A stretch of 64,000 bases of DNA. It comes from Kushneria konosiri (GTDB lineage Bacteria > Pseudomonadota > Gammaproteobacteria > Pseudomonadales > Halomonadaceae). Made by a program: the position numbers and the translations under genes. Positions 51,590-59,997 of this stretch are shown piece by piece. Position 1 is the first letter of the stretch; each line of letters starts with the position of its first letter. The notes beneath the pieces are model-generated. The model searched no databases. It saw nothing but the letters and a program-made list of their open reading frames with translations, and had not been told where the DNA came from. The DNA is taken from NCBI RefSeq assembly GCF_002155145.1, contig NZ_CP021323.1:2356001-2420000 (forward strand), in the 5' to 3' direction.

Positions 51590-51857
51590 ACGGGCCACTC
51601 TAATTCGTAAACAACTCTCCATCTGGGAATTATCCAGCGTCTGACTGCGCCGTTCATGACCAAAACCTCTTGCCTTGAAAAAGCGCAGAGCGGTCAGGCT
51701 GGCATCGATGGTCAGGCGGATCATTCTGCGTTGCCAAGCGGCCTGTTCCGCCATGGTTAGCAGCGTAGTCGCCACGCCACAGCGTCGATAGCCTGAGCGA
51801 ACAAACAGCCTGTTGAGATGCTCTTTATCCGTGAGATCGGTAAAGCCCATCAGTATG
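51590..51857 (-). pseudogene. Truncated GNAT acetyltransferase remnant
   Basis: The minus frame LMGFTDLTDKEHLNRLFVRS, then GYRRCGVATTLL...AEQAAWQRRM...ASLTALRFFKARGF, is a clear paralogue of the C-terminal half of the intact acetyltransferase at 60829-61323 (GFASLTEGGHLDMLFVSPDHQRCGVASALL). The first 70 or so residues are missing: homology begins just after the stop of the LysR gene upstream. The natural end also appears disrupted, since the frame runs on through the cassette border. A one-base slip near MESCL would restore a short end. Dead gene fragment. Confidence 0.75.
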
Positions 51858-52736
51858 TCATTCAGCAGCGCGTCCCACATGCTGCCAGAAAGCATCAGCG
51901 GCTCTGGTCATCGGCGTGGCAGGTGACCGAACCAGTCCAAAGGTGCGATCAATGGATGGGGCCAGTGGAAGCGCGCGAAGTCCCTTCATCTGCTCTGGCA
52001 GGATGGATTCAGGCACCAGCGCAACGCCCATGCCTTCCCGTACAAGTGCACAGGCACTGTCCCAGCTTTGTACCCTGACGCGAATATCCGTCAGTTCCAG
52101 CGAGTGTGAACGGGCCAGACTTTGAGCATGCGTTGTGCAGCCACCGGTTGCGAGGATGAACGGTTGATGCACAAGTTCTGAAAGGCCTATCCCCTGGCGA
52201 GTAGAGCGACGTGCCAGTGGATGAGCGGTAGGTAACAGGGCAACCCAGGCATCACGACCCAGCACAATGGCGCGGCGCTTCGGCTCGGGGTTAAGCACGA
52301 CGCCAAAATCGATGTGCTTTTGATCAAGCCAGCTCTCGACCTCCTCATCGGTGCCTTCCAGTGCCACAACCTCAATATCCGGATATCGCTGGTGAAAACC
52401 ACGAAGCAGGGCAGGTAATAGCGTCGAGATGATGGAAGGAAAGCTGCCTAGTTTGAGTCGAGCGCTTCCCGGCCCTCCAAGCCTGTTCGCCAGATCACGA
52501 ATGGCACAATGGTGCATGAGCATGTTGCGGGCATGCTCAACGACCTGCTCGCCAAAGGCAGTGACCACCATCTGGCGATGCGAGCGCGAAAAGATTTTCA
52601 TGCCCAGATGCTTTTCCAGCTGTGCAAGTGCCTGGCTGGCCCCTGATTGGGTCATTCCAGCGTCATTTGCTGCCTGAGAAATGGTGCCCGTATCGGCAAT
52701 GAAAACCACCAGACGCCAGTGGGCAAGATTCAGCAA
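51858..52736 (-). CDS. LysR-type transcriptional regulator (divergent from GST)
   Basis: 292-residue LTTR. The N-terminal winged helix-turn-helix (LAHWRLVVFIADTGTISQAANDAGMTQSGASQALAQLEKHLG) is followed by an effector-binding domain starting near residue 90 (LKLGSFPSIISTLLPALLRGFHQRYPDIEVVALEG). It is divergent from the glutathione transferase gene at 52864 with a shared 127-bp promoter region, so it probably controls that gene. Its 3' end abuts a GNAT fragment, but its length is normal and it looks intact. Confidence 0.9.
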   Translation of the reverse strand: MLNLAHWRLVVFIADTGTISQAANDAGMTQSGASQALAQLEKHLGMKIFSRSHRQMVVTAFGEQVVEHARNMLMHHCAIRDLANRLGGPGSARLKLGSFPSIISTLLPALLRGFHQRYPDIEVVALEGTDEEVESWLDQKHIDFGVVLNPEPKRRAIVLGRDAWVALLPTAHPLARRSTRQGIGLSELVHQPFILATGGCTTHAQSLARSHSLELTDIRVRVQSWDSACALVREGMGVALVPESILPEQMKGLRALPLAPSIDRTFGLVRSPATPMTRAADAFWQHVGRAAE

Positions 52737-52863
52737 GGTAGTAGCTCGGCTAATGGGTTATCGATGAGGCATTAATTTTACAGTTGATTGAGGCGAGCAA
52801 CATACTGAATCCGTTCAAACATGGCTTCGGTTCAAGCCGGTTTTTTAACTGTGGATGTCTTTT

Positions 52864-53472
52864 ATGAAGCTTTATTACGCGCCTCACACCTGCTCGCTGT
52901 CTCCTCATATCGTGCTAAGAGAACTCTCTCTACCGTTCGAACTGATTCGGGTCGATAACCGCACAAGGCAAACGGAAAACGGGCAGGACTTTTTTGGCAT
53001 CAATCCCAAGGGATATGTCGCAGCGCTTGAAGTCGAACAGGGGCGCGTCATTACGGAAGGGCCAGCCATTCTTCAATATCTTGCCGATCTAAAGCCCGAA
53101 GCCGGGTTGATACCGCTAGCAGACCAATGGGAAAGGGTTCGCATGCAGGAGTGGTTGGCCTTTATTAATAGCGAGATACATGCCGGTCTGGCGCCGCTGT
53201 TCAACAAGGAAATGCCGCATGAAGCCAGAGCGATGTTTTCTGAAAAAATCAGCAGGCGTTTCGATTTTCTGGAGAGTCGTTTACAGCACGACCGCTACCT
53301 GATGGGAGCATCCTTCAGCGTGGCAGATGCTTATCTGTTTACCGTACTGGGGTGGTGTCAGTTTTTTGATATCCGCCTGGAGAAGTGGTCAGCCCTGTCG
53401 GTTTATAAAACGGTTATCGAAGAGCGACCTTCAGTAAAAGCTGCCCTGGCCGTCGAGCAGGCAAGGGCGTAA
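52864..53472 (+). CDS. Beta-class-like glutathione S-transferase
   Basis: 202-residue protein with an N-terminal thioredoxin fold (KLYYAPHTCSLSPHIVLRELSLPFELIRVD, with the Cys of beta-class GSTs near residue 10) and the glutathione-binding EGPAILQYLAD, then a helical C-terminal domain with SVADAYLFTVLGWC. It conjugates or reduces electrophiles with glutathione in characterised relatives. An in-frame ATG three codons upstream (52855) is an alternative start. It is divergent from a LysR regulator. A fragment of an MFS gene follows. Confidence 0.9.
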   Translation: MKLYYAPHTCSLSPHIVLRELSLPFELIRVDNRTRQTENGQDFFGINPKGYVAALEVEQGRVITEGPAILQYLADLKPEAGLIPLADQWERVRMQEWLAFINSEIHAGLAPLFNKEMPHEARAMFSEKISRRFDFLESRLQHDRYLMGASFSVADAYLFTVLGWCQFFDIRLEKWSALSVYKTVIEERPSVKAALAVEQARA

Positions 53473-53490
53473 AAGCATCTCTGGCTCGCT

Positions 53491-53572
53491 TTAAAAAAGA
53501 GCCCCATCGGCTCCGACGCCAAAGGCGCTACCCAGATACAGCGCTGATTCATTAAGTGCCATCGCCGCTGTT
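53491..53572 (-). pseudogene. MFS transporter remnant
   Basis: The minus strand reads AMALNESALYLGSAFGVGADGALF then stop. It matches VALNESALYLGSALAAGAGGVW in the intact MFS gene at 57133-58320. Only about 25 codons of the C-terminal part survive, with no start. Confidence 0.75.
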
Positions 53573-53626
53573 CTCGCACGCGGTCATGAGTGCGCTGACA
53601 CAGCCATGACCGCATGTGTGTGCCAC

Positions 53627-54358
53627 TCAACCCCGCGGACGACTCAGCTCATACGTACACATGTTGACCGTCGCGGCCAGATTCAACGACTCGATGGCGC
53701 CGCTCCCGGGGATCGTGAACGGCTGTGCGCCGAGCGCGCCCAGCTGGTCACGGGGTACGCCGCGGGCTTCGTTGCCAAACAGGTAACAGTCACAGGCGCC
53801 AAAATCCGGCGAGTGCAGTGGCTCGCCCTGCATATCGAGGCAGGCGATGCGCGTGAAGCGATCGGACAGCGAGGCCAGCGGGACCTCCAGCTCCAGCGGC
53901 GCATGGAAGATCGCGCCCATGCTCGCCCGCACGACCTTGGGGTTGTAGGGGTCAACGCTGCCCGGGCTCAACAGGCAGCGAAAACCGCCAAACCACGCAA
54001 GCGTGCGCAGGATGGTGCCCAGATTGCCCGGGTCCTGAATTTCATGCAGATACACCGCACGCCCGGTATCGGACGCCTCCGCCGGGGTGTCGGGTATCGG
54101 CACCAGTGCGACGATGCCCTGTGGAGTCTTGGTATCGGCGATCTGCGCCATCTGGCGATCACTGATGACGTGGGTCCTGAACGGGCTTTCCCACCGGGCA
54201 TGCGTTTCGGTGACATACAGCGTTGCGCGCTGAAGCTGCGGGTTCTGCGCGGCCGCCTTTTGCAGCTCCAGTACCAGATGCTCGCCTTCCACCAGAAAAT
54301 GGCCGAACTCGGCGCGGTACTTCTTCTGGTGGAGTTTCTTGATGTCGTCGAACTTCAT
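53627..54358 (-). CDS. SpoU/TrmH-family RNA 2'-O-methyltransferase
   Basis: SPOUT-class methyltransferase with a knotted SAM-binding fold. The 243 residues have an N-terminal substrate-binding domain (KFDDIKKLHQKKYRAEFGHFLVEGEHLV), then SpoU motifs 1-3: YLHEIQDPGNLGTILRTLAWFG, CYLFGNEARGVP and IPGSGAIESLNLAATVNMCTYE. It could modify rRNA or tRNA; the target cannot be assigned. It starts in a four-base overlap (ATGA) with the stop of the upstream FAD protein, so the two are coupled. Confidence 0.9.
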   Translation of the reverse strand: MKFDDIKKLHQKKYRAEFGHFLVEGEHLVLELQKAAAQNPQLQRATLYVTETHARWESPFRTHVISDRQMAQIADTKTPQGIVALVPIPDTPAEASDTGRAVYLHEIQDPGNLGTILRTLAWFGGFRCLLSPGSVDPYNPKVVRASMGAIFHAPLELEVPLASLSDRFTRIACLDMQGEPLHSPDFGACDCYLFGNEARGVPRDQLGALGAQPFTIPGSGAIESLNLAATVNMCTYELSRPRG

Positions 54359-56004
54359 CAGCCGGCGGCCCTGGCCGGTGCAGCGACGGCGTCGGTGTCA
54401 GACAGCAGCGCCTTTGCCAGCGCCTCCGCGACCTTGATGCCATCCACGCCCGCCGACAGGATGCCGCCGGCGTAGCCCGCACCTTCGCCGGCCGGGTAGA
54501 GGCCACGGGTATTGAGGCTCTGGAACGTGTCGTGATGACGGGTGATCCGCACGGGGGAGGAGGTGCGTGTTTCGATCCCTGTCAGGATCGCATTGTCGCG
54601 ATCAAAGCCGCGAATCTTCCTGCCGAAGGCCGGCAGTGCTTCGCGAATCGCGTCAATGGCGAACGCCGGCAGGGAAGGGGAAAGATCGCCCAGGCGCACG
54701 CCCGGCGTATAGGAAGGCTCCACTTCGCCGAACTCGTTGGACGGCACACCGCGGATAAAGTCGCCCACCAGCTGCGCGGGCGCACAATAGTCGCTGCCCC
54801 CCAGTTCATAGGCCCGTTCTTCCAGGCGCTCCTGCAGCTCGACTCCGGCCAGCGCATCGCCCGGGAAGTCCTGCTCGGGATTGATACCCACCACGATGCC
54901 GGAATTGGCGTTGCGCTCGTTGCGCGAGTACTGGCTCATGCCGTTGGTCACGACGCGGCCCGGTTCGGAGGTGGCCGCGACCACCGTGCCGCCTGGGCAC
55001 ATGCAGAAGCTGTAGACTGCGCGGCCGTTTTTGGCGTGGTGGACCAGTTTGTAGTCTGCCGCGCCCAGTGCCGGGTGGCCTGCGTACTTGCCCAGGCGGG
55101 CCTTGTCGATCATGCCCTGCGGATGCTCGATGCGAAACCCGATGGCGAAGGGCTTGGCCTCGATGTGAACGCCCTGGCGGTGCAGCATGCGAAAGGTATC
55201 GCGCGAGCTGTGGCCCAGCGCGAGGATCACATGGCGGCTATGCAGCGTGTCGCCGTTGGCCAGCACCACGCCTTCGACCTGACCGTTGTCGATCAAAAGA
55301 TCCGTCACCCGGCTTTCAAAGCGCACCTCACCGCCAAGCGCGATGATCTCCTCACGCATCTTCGCCACGACCCCCGTGAGGCGGAACGTACCAATGTGGG
55401 GCTTGTTGACGTACATGATTTCTTCAGGCGCGCCGGCCCGCACGAACTCGTGCATCACCTTGCGCGCGTAGAACTTCGGGTCCTTGATCTGGCTGTAGAG
55501 CTTGCCGTCCGAAAAAAGGCCGGCACCGCCCTCGCCAAACTGCACGTTGGATTCAGGGCTCAGGATCTTCTTGCGCCACAGTGCCCAAGTGTCCTTCGTA
55601 CGGCTGCGCACGTTCTTGCCACGCTCCAGCACGATGGGCCTGAACCCCATCTGGGCGAGCAACAGGGCGGCAAACAGGCCGCAGGGGCCAAAACCAATTA
55701 TGAGCGGGCGCGCTTCAAGATCTGCCGGCGCCTCGGCCACGGGGTAATAGCGGGTATCCGGCGCAGGGCGCACATGCAGGTCATTGGCAAAGCGTGCCAG
55801 GACACTGGTCTCATCACGGACTTCCAGATCGATGATGTAGATGAACACGATGGCGCTGTTTTTCTTGCGGGCATCGTAGCTGCGCTTGAAGACCGTAAAG
55901 TCCAGCAGATCCGCATCACGAAGGTTCAAACGCTTGACGATGGCGCGGCGCAGCGCGTCGGCCGAATGATCCAGTGGCAGAGAGAGTTCGTTGATACGAA
56001 TCAT
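54358..56004 (-). CDS. NAD(P)/FAD-dependent protein, COG2509 family
   Basis: 548-residue FAD-dependent dehydrogenase-like protein of unknown reaction. The N-terminal 90 residues form a small domain (MIRINELSLPLDHSADALRRAIVKRL, TVFKRSYDARKKNSAIVFIYIIDLEV). The Rossmann motif follows in degenerate form as IIGFGPCGLFAALLLAQMGFRPIVLERG. Family-specific elements include SNVQFGEGGAGLFSDGKLYSQIKD and FCMCPGGTVVAATSEPGRVVTNGMS. It ends with an FAD-binding GLYPAGEGAGYAGGILSAGVDG. The start at 56004 has AGGA upstream; a longer frame is not conserved. Confidence 0.9.
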   Translation of the reverse strand: MIRINELSLPLDHSADALRRAIVKRLNLRDADLLDFTVFKRSYDARKKNSAIVFIYIIDLEVRDETSVLARFANDLHVRPAPDTRYYPVAEAPADLEARPLIIGFGPCGLFAALLLAQMGFRPIVLERGKNVRSRTKDTWALWRKKILSPESNVQFGEGGAGLFSDGKLYSQIKDPKFYARKVMHEFVRAGAPEEIMYVNKPHIGTFRLTGVVAKMREEIIALGGEVRFESRVTDLLIDNGQVEGVVLANGDTLHSRHVILALGHSSRDTFRMLHRQGVHIEAKPFAIGFRIEHPQGMIDKARLGKYAGHPALGAADYKLVHHAKNGRAVYSFCMCPGGTVVAATSEPGRVVTNGMSQYSRNERNANSGIVVGINPEQDFPGDALAGVELQERLEERAYELGGSDYCAPAQLVGDFIRGVPSNEFGEVEPSYTPGVRLGDLSPSLPAFAIDAIREALPAFGRKIRGFDRDNAILTGIETRTSSPVRITRHHDTFQSLNTRGLYPAGEGAGYAGGILSAGVDGIKVAEALAKALLSDTDAVAAPARAAG

Positions 56005-56237
56005 GAAGGCGTCCTGGCCGGTGACCCCGGCAGAGAAAGGGTAGGGAAGATAATCGATGGGAAAGACAGTCGATGGCGGATTGTACCCGGCGGCGGTGAG
56101 CCTGTCAGGAGATGGCGTCGGCGTCCTGTCGGGGCGGCGCGCGTTCACTGCCCGTATCCGCTATAATCGCGCCAGTTTTTACCCCGCAGCGCCGCGTCGC
56201 GCTCGGGCCTCACCCGATCCCTGTAGTTGGCGCCAAC

Positions 56238-56858
56238 ATGAAACACTCCAAAAGCAGCCGCCGTTGGCTGGATGAACACGTGAACGACCCCTTCGTCAAA
56301 CGCGCCCAGAAGGATGGCCTGCGCTCGCGCTCCAGCTACAAGCTGATCGAGCTCAACGAGAAGGACAAGCTCATCCGCCCCGGCATGCTCGTCATGGACC
56401 TGGGGTCCGCGCCGGGCGGCTGGTCGCAGGTCGCGGGCCGAATCGTGGGCGACAAGGGCCGGGTGATCGCCACCGACATCCTGCCCATGGACGTGCTGGA
56501 CCACGTTGATTTCATTCAGGGCGACTTCACGGAAGATGACGTCCTTGAGCAGCTGCTCGCGCAGATTGATGGCCGGCCGGTCGACCTGATCGTGTCCGAT
56601 ATCGCCCCTAATATTAGCGGTGTTGATGCCGCGGATCAGGCCGCGTCCATGTACCTGGTGGAACTGACGCTGGACATGGTCCGACGCGTGCTCAAGCCGG
56701 GCGGGGACTATGCGGTCAAGGTGTTCCAGGGCGAAGGCTCGGAGGAATTTCTCAAGGATGTGCGTACTTCCTTTGAGAAGGTGGTCATTCGCAAGCCCGA
56801 GGCGTCGCGGCCTCGGTCCAGAGAAGTGTACCTTGTGGGCAAGGGCTTCAAGGGCTAG
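56238..56858 (+). CDS. rlmE: 23S rRNA 2'-O-methyltransferase RlmE (FtsJ/RrmJ)
   Basis: Methylates U2552 in the A-loop of 23S rRNA during late 50S assembly. The 206-residue protein has the FtsJ pattern: [27 protein letters not shown] with the catalytic Lys, the SAM motif [15 protein letters not shown], the aspartate in [13 protein letters not shown], and the catalytic lysine in [13 protein letters not shown]. In most relatives ftsH follows; here an intrinsic terminator and gene fragments follow, so the gene is detached from its usual neighbour. Confidence 0.96.
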   Translation: MKHSKSSRRWLDEHVNDPFVKRAQKDGLRSRSSYKLIELNEKDKLIRPGMLVMDLGSAPGGWSQVAGRIVGDKGRVIATDILPMDVLDHVDFIQGDFTEDDVLEQLLAQIDGRPVDLIVSDIAPNISGVDAADQAASMYLVELTLDMVRRVLKPGGDYAVKVFQGEGSEEFLKDVRTSFEKVVIRKPEASRPRSREVYLVGKGFKG

Positions 56859-56928
56859 TTCATGGCAACAGGCCAGAGGGATTGGCCATGACCTGAACAT
56901 GACGCCAGGGTATTGAAAAACACGGTAT

Positions 56929-56962
56929 TAAAAAAGGCGCCTCCCTGTGAGGCGCCTTTTTT
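56929..56962 (+). terminator. Terminator of rlmE
   Basis: GGCGCCTC (56936-56943), CCTGT loop, GAGGCGCC (56949-56956), flanked by A-run and T-run; usable in both directions. Confidence 0.92.
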
Positions 56963-56999
56963 GCAGGGCAACAGCGATCGCTTTCTGTTCCGCCGTTGT

Positions 57000-57185
57000 C
57001 CCGGGGGCTGTGTCCCGTTGACGTCGTGCCGGCCTTTTCAAGCCTGCCGCCCTTGCCGATTTTCAGGCGGTCGTCGTCATCGGTGATAAAGAAAAGAGTT
57101 TCTCCGTGACCGAGCCGGGGCTAATGAAGACCTCAAACATCTCCTCGACGTACTGGATGCGATACCCGGTCTCTTCCTCGACTTG
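57000..57185 (-). pseudogene. NudK-type Nudix hydrolase remnant
   Basis: A minus frame not used by the MFS gene reads EEETGYRIQYVEEMFEVFISPGSVTEKLFFFITDDDDRLKIGKGG. This is the central part of GDP-mannose pyrophosphatase NudK-type proteins (EETGY..., SPGSVTEK..FFIAEYD). The N-terminal part, including most of the Nudix box, is missing because the sequence is fused to the 3' end of the MFS gene at about 57180. The frame also lacks the normal C-terminal domain. Confidence 0.7.
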
Positions 57186-58320
57186 TGGGCAAACAGATAC
57201 CCAGCCCCATTAGCCCAATTGCCCCGGCCGCCACGGCCAGTCCCCATACCGGCCAGCCAAGCAAAAGCCACACACCACCGGCCCCGGCGGCCAGGGCGCT
57301 GCCGAGATACAGCGCGGATTCGTTGAGCGCGACCGCCAGGTGGCCATCGCCGCTGGCCTCTCGCGCTTTCATCAATGCGTTGTTCTGCGGGACCTGCAGT
57401 GCCCAGCCCACCGCGCCCCAGAGGAGGATGGGTAAAAGCCCGGCCCAGGGGTTCAACGAGAGCGCCAGCGGCAGGGCGATCAGTGACACCCCCAGTAGTG
57501 TCATGATGCCGGCGGTGATCCGGAGATTGCTGAACCGATCGACCAGAGAGCCAATTAGAAAACTGCCCAGCACGCCACCCACACCCCAGACCCATAAAAA
57601 GGGCGTGATGCTGTGCTCGGTGTACGCCCTGACCAGCGGTGCCATGAAGGTATAGAGCCCAAGGCTTGCCACGGCCGCGAGCAGGGAAATGCCCAAAAGC
57701 CTGATCACAAGCCCATCCTTCAGGATGCCGAGTTTCTGTTGGAGCGAACTTTGAGTCACCGGTGACAGCGCCGGCAGCCAGCGCATCAGGCCGACCAGGG
57801 CGACCGCCCCGATCAGGCTGATCAGCCACAGTGCTGCCTGCCAGCCCAGATGAGTAGCCAGCCAGAGCCCGGCGGGTACGCCCAAAACGGTGCCGCTGGC
57901 CATGCCGCCCATGATGATGGCGATGGTACGCCCGCGCTGGTGATCCGGGGAAAGTCTTGAAGCGGCGGCAATGCCCAGGGCGAGATAGGTACCGGCGGCC
58001 AGCCCGGCCGCGGCGCGAAGGCCCATGAGCGTCGCCATGTCGGGTGCCACGGCGCTGAGCGCATTGGCGGCCACGAACAGGGCGAGCATGCCGAGCAGTC
58101 CGGCGCGTTGTCGATGGGCCGGCATCATTGCCACTGTGATCGGCGAGCCGATGGCGTAGGCCAGCGTAAAGGCCGTGACCAGCTGTGCGGCGAGCGCGGT
58201 GGTCACGTCAAGATCCTTTTCGATCAGTGGGATGAGCCCCGCGGTCACATAGGAGGCCATGCCAAGCGCAAAGGCACCGGCGGCAATCAGGCAGGTCACG
58301 ATTCGGGAGGCATCAGGCAT
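57133..58320 (-). CDS. MFS transporter, AraJ/NepI-like, with altered C-terminus
   Basis: 395-residue major facilitator protein with twelve hydrophobic segments, beginning MPDASRIVTCLIAAGAFALGMASYVTAGLIP. The loop 2-3 region and GRTIAIIMGGMASGTVLGVPAGLWLATHLGWQAALWLI fit drug, sugar or nucleoside efflux pumps of the AraJ/NepI/YdhP group. The last helix is complete, but the terminal residues after about GLGICLP are charged and come from out-of-frame sequence of a NudK-like remnant, so the natural C-terminus was lost by deletion. The pump may still work. The substrate is unknown. Confidence 0.85.
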   Translation of the reverse strand: MPDASRIVTCLIAAGAFALGMASYVTAGLIPLIEKDLDVTTALAAQLVTAFTLAYAIGSPITVAMMPAHRQRAGLLGMLALFVAANALSAVAPDMATLMGLRAAAGLAAGTYLALGIAAASRLSPDHQRGRTIAIIMGGMASGTVLGVPAGLWLATHLGWQAALWLISLIGAVALVGLMRWLPALSPVTQSSLQQKLGILKDGLVIRLLGISLLAAVASLGLYTFMAPLVRAYTEHSITPFLWVWGVGGVLGSFLIGSLVDRFSNLRITAGIMTLLGVSLIALPLALSLNPWAGLLPILLWGAVGWALQVPQNNALMKAREASGDGHLAVALNESALYLGSALAAGAGGVWLLLGWPVWGLAVAAGAIGLMGLGICLPTSRGRDRVSHPVRRGDV

Positions 58321-58760
58321 GTGGACAGTCCTTTCAGGGTCGGCGGATGGCCGGTGGTGAAGGGCGCCAAGTCTGATGGCCGTTCAAGGGGGTTACAATT
58401 TAACCGTTTATGCCATTACTGAGAGTCACCCCATGAGAACGCGTGCCCAGGCGCACGGCTACCGATAGGGCCGTTCATTCGGTCAGCTCAGGAGATTTGT
58501 GAGAAAGGCGTCAGGGTGGAAAAGGCTTCTTAAAAGTGTTGTTTGTCGATCTTTCAGGGCGAGCCGCTGGCCATTATCACTCTTTCGTCCAGGGCCGGGC
58601 TTTTTGCGATGTCAGCACGTGCTGTTTTAGTTCCTTGAGCTACATTAAATAGCGTTAAATTTGACGTATGTCATGTTTTCTCCCGCCATGCTGTCCAGGC
58701 ACGCCGCGGGTGGGGCATGTATTGGCGGTATTGGAAAGTAACACTCAAGGGAATGAATTC
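58321..58760. other. Intergenic region between MFS and beta-roll protein
   Basis: 440 bases with no supported gene. Near the MFS start is a palindrome GGTTA-CAATT-TAACC (58392-58406), a possible operator. A very short frame starting ATG at 58434 (MRTRAQAHGYR) ends after eleven codons and may be a regulator remnant, but this cannot be supported. The part before 58760 is AT-richer and should hold the promoter of the next gene. Confidence 0.4.
58392..58406. promoter_or_regulatory. Palindromic operator candidate upstream of the MFS gene
   Basis: GGTTA, five bases, TAACC: a perfect inverted repeat about 70 bases upstream of the MFS start codon. The symmetry fits a dimeric repressor, but the regulator is not identified. 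Confidence 0.35.
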
Positions 58761-59816
58761 ATGGCAACTACCAACAAGACCCAATCCATTACGTTTACCC
58801 ACGGCGGGGACACGACGTTTGTTCTGCCCGATGACATCATGACGCTGTCGCTTGCGACTCAATTTGATGACAGCGGGGTTCGCTCCGGTGAAACGCTTGA
58901 TCTGAATGTGCAGGGCAGTGCCTTCGACGCGCTTGATTTAAGCGGCAACGGCCGAGTCGAATGGGATAATGGAGCCGATAACACCACTGCCGTTCACACG
59001 GTTGACGCTTCAGGGCTTTCGGGCGGGCTTGAATACACCGCGTCCGGTGATGTGCAGGAAACCATCATGCTGGGTGGCGCAGACAACGGCGTCGATGTGA
59101 TCTCTTTTACGGGAGAGTCTTCGCGTTACGGCAACAATGGTGACGCTATTGACACGCTGACCGGTTTCGACGTGCTAAAGGACACGCTGTTTATCGATGA
59201 CCGCGTGGTGCAGTCCTTCGATAACCTTGATCTTGATAACGCCGTCTTTACGGATGAATACCTCTCGCTTGAAGACGCCCTTACGCTTGCAGGCGATCAG
59301 GACAGTGGCGATGCCATTTTGCCGGTCTTCCATGGCGATGATCTCTATCTCTACCGCGACAGCGGGCCGGAAGGTCTGGATGACAACGATTTTGCCCTGA
59401 AGCTTGAGGAGATTGCTGGCGGGCTGAACTCCTTCTTTGATCGTCAGGATTACATTTCCAAAATGGCGCCGGCGCCGACCGGTCCCTTTGAAGATGTCGA
59501 AGTATCAGGCATCACCAGCGGTACTGACGGCGTTGCCGACAGCTTCGTGTTTGGCAGCGATGGCGCCTGGCAGGACGCCACCATCACCAACTTCGAGCTG
59601 GGCGTTGATCGCATCGATCTGTCTCAGTTGACCGGCAGTGATGGCGAGCCGCTCGATTTCGGGGATGTCCACATGTATCCGGATCATGAGCTCGTGGTGA
59701 ACACTGACGCCGGCGGGCACTACGTCTCGCTGGTTGGCGTACCGAAGTATGATCCCGGCTCGCCGACCGGCGAACTGAACTATGCGATGGGCCCGGAGGA
59801 TTTTCTGTTCGTTTGA
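58761..59816 (+). CDS. Acidic beta-roll (RTX/S-layer-like) protein, probable type I secretion substrate
   Basis: 351-residue protein, very rich in Asp and Gly, with no cysteine and no N-terminal signal peptide. Two segments resemble the beta-roll-type C-terminal domains of type I secreted proteins: ETIMLGGADNGVDVISFTGES with DAIDTLTGFDVLKDTLFID (about residues 115-180), and DGVADSFVFGSDGAWQDATITNFELGVDRIDLSQLTG (about 262-300). The C-terminus ends in a short hydrophobic FLFV after acidic residues, typical of type I signals. The start at 58761 has AAGGGAA upstream; the frame is open to 58668. No ABC exporter genes are adjacent. A surface or extracellular role is inferred. Confidence 0.65.
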   Translation: MATTNKTQSITFTHGGDTTFVLPDDIMTLSLATQFDDSGVRSGETLDLNVQGSAFDALDLSGNGRVEWDNGADNTTAVHTVDASGLSGGLEYTASGDVQETIMLGGADNGVDVISFTGESSRYGNNGDAIDTLTGFDVLKDTLFIDDRVVQSFDNLDLDNAVFTDEYLSLEDALTLAGDQDSGDAILPVFHGDDLYLYRDSGPEGLDDNDFALKLEEIAGGLNSFFDRQDYISKMAPAPTGPFEDVEVSGITSGTDGVADSFVFGSDGAWQDATITNFELGVDRIDLSQLTGSDGEPLDFGDVHMYPDHELVVNTDAGGHYVSLVGVPKYDPGSPTGELNYAMGPEDFLFV

Positions 59817-59865
59817 GCCTCAATCGAGCGATACATGCGGTGTCCAGCATCGTTGCCGTATCAGT

Positions 59866-59892
59866 GGCCCATCCTTTGATGGGCCTTTTTTT
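59866..59892 (+). terminator. Terminator of the beta-roll protein gene
   Basis: GGCCCATC (59866-59873), CTTT loop, GATGGGCC (59878-59885), seven T. Confidence 0.93.
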
Positions 59893-59997
59893 ATCAGGAT
59901 AATGGGAAAATGCCCGCGGCTCCCCGAACCGATAGTGCCTGGATGATCCTTCAGCAAGCGACAAGGCCGACAGATTCATGCCCAACTCGAGTACTCC

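Noticed and set aside
48300..51600. Attachment-site repeats for an integrated island at guaA
   Set aside because: No copy of the guaA 3' end was found at the right border and there is no integrase, so insertion by a site-specific integrase cannot be shown.
54532..56166. 544-codon plus-strand frame opposite the FAD-dependent protein
   Set aside because: Low-complexity His/Arg/Ala composition and no recognisable domain; shadow of the COG2509 gene.
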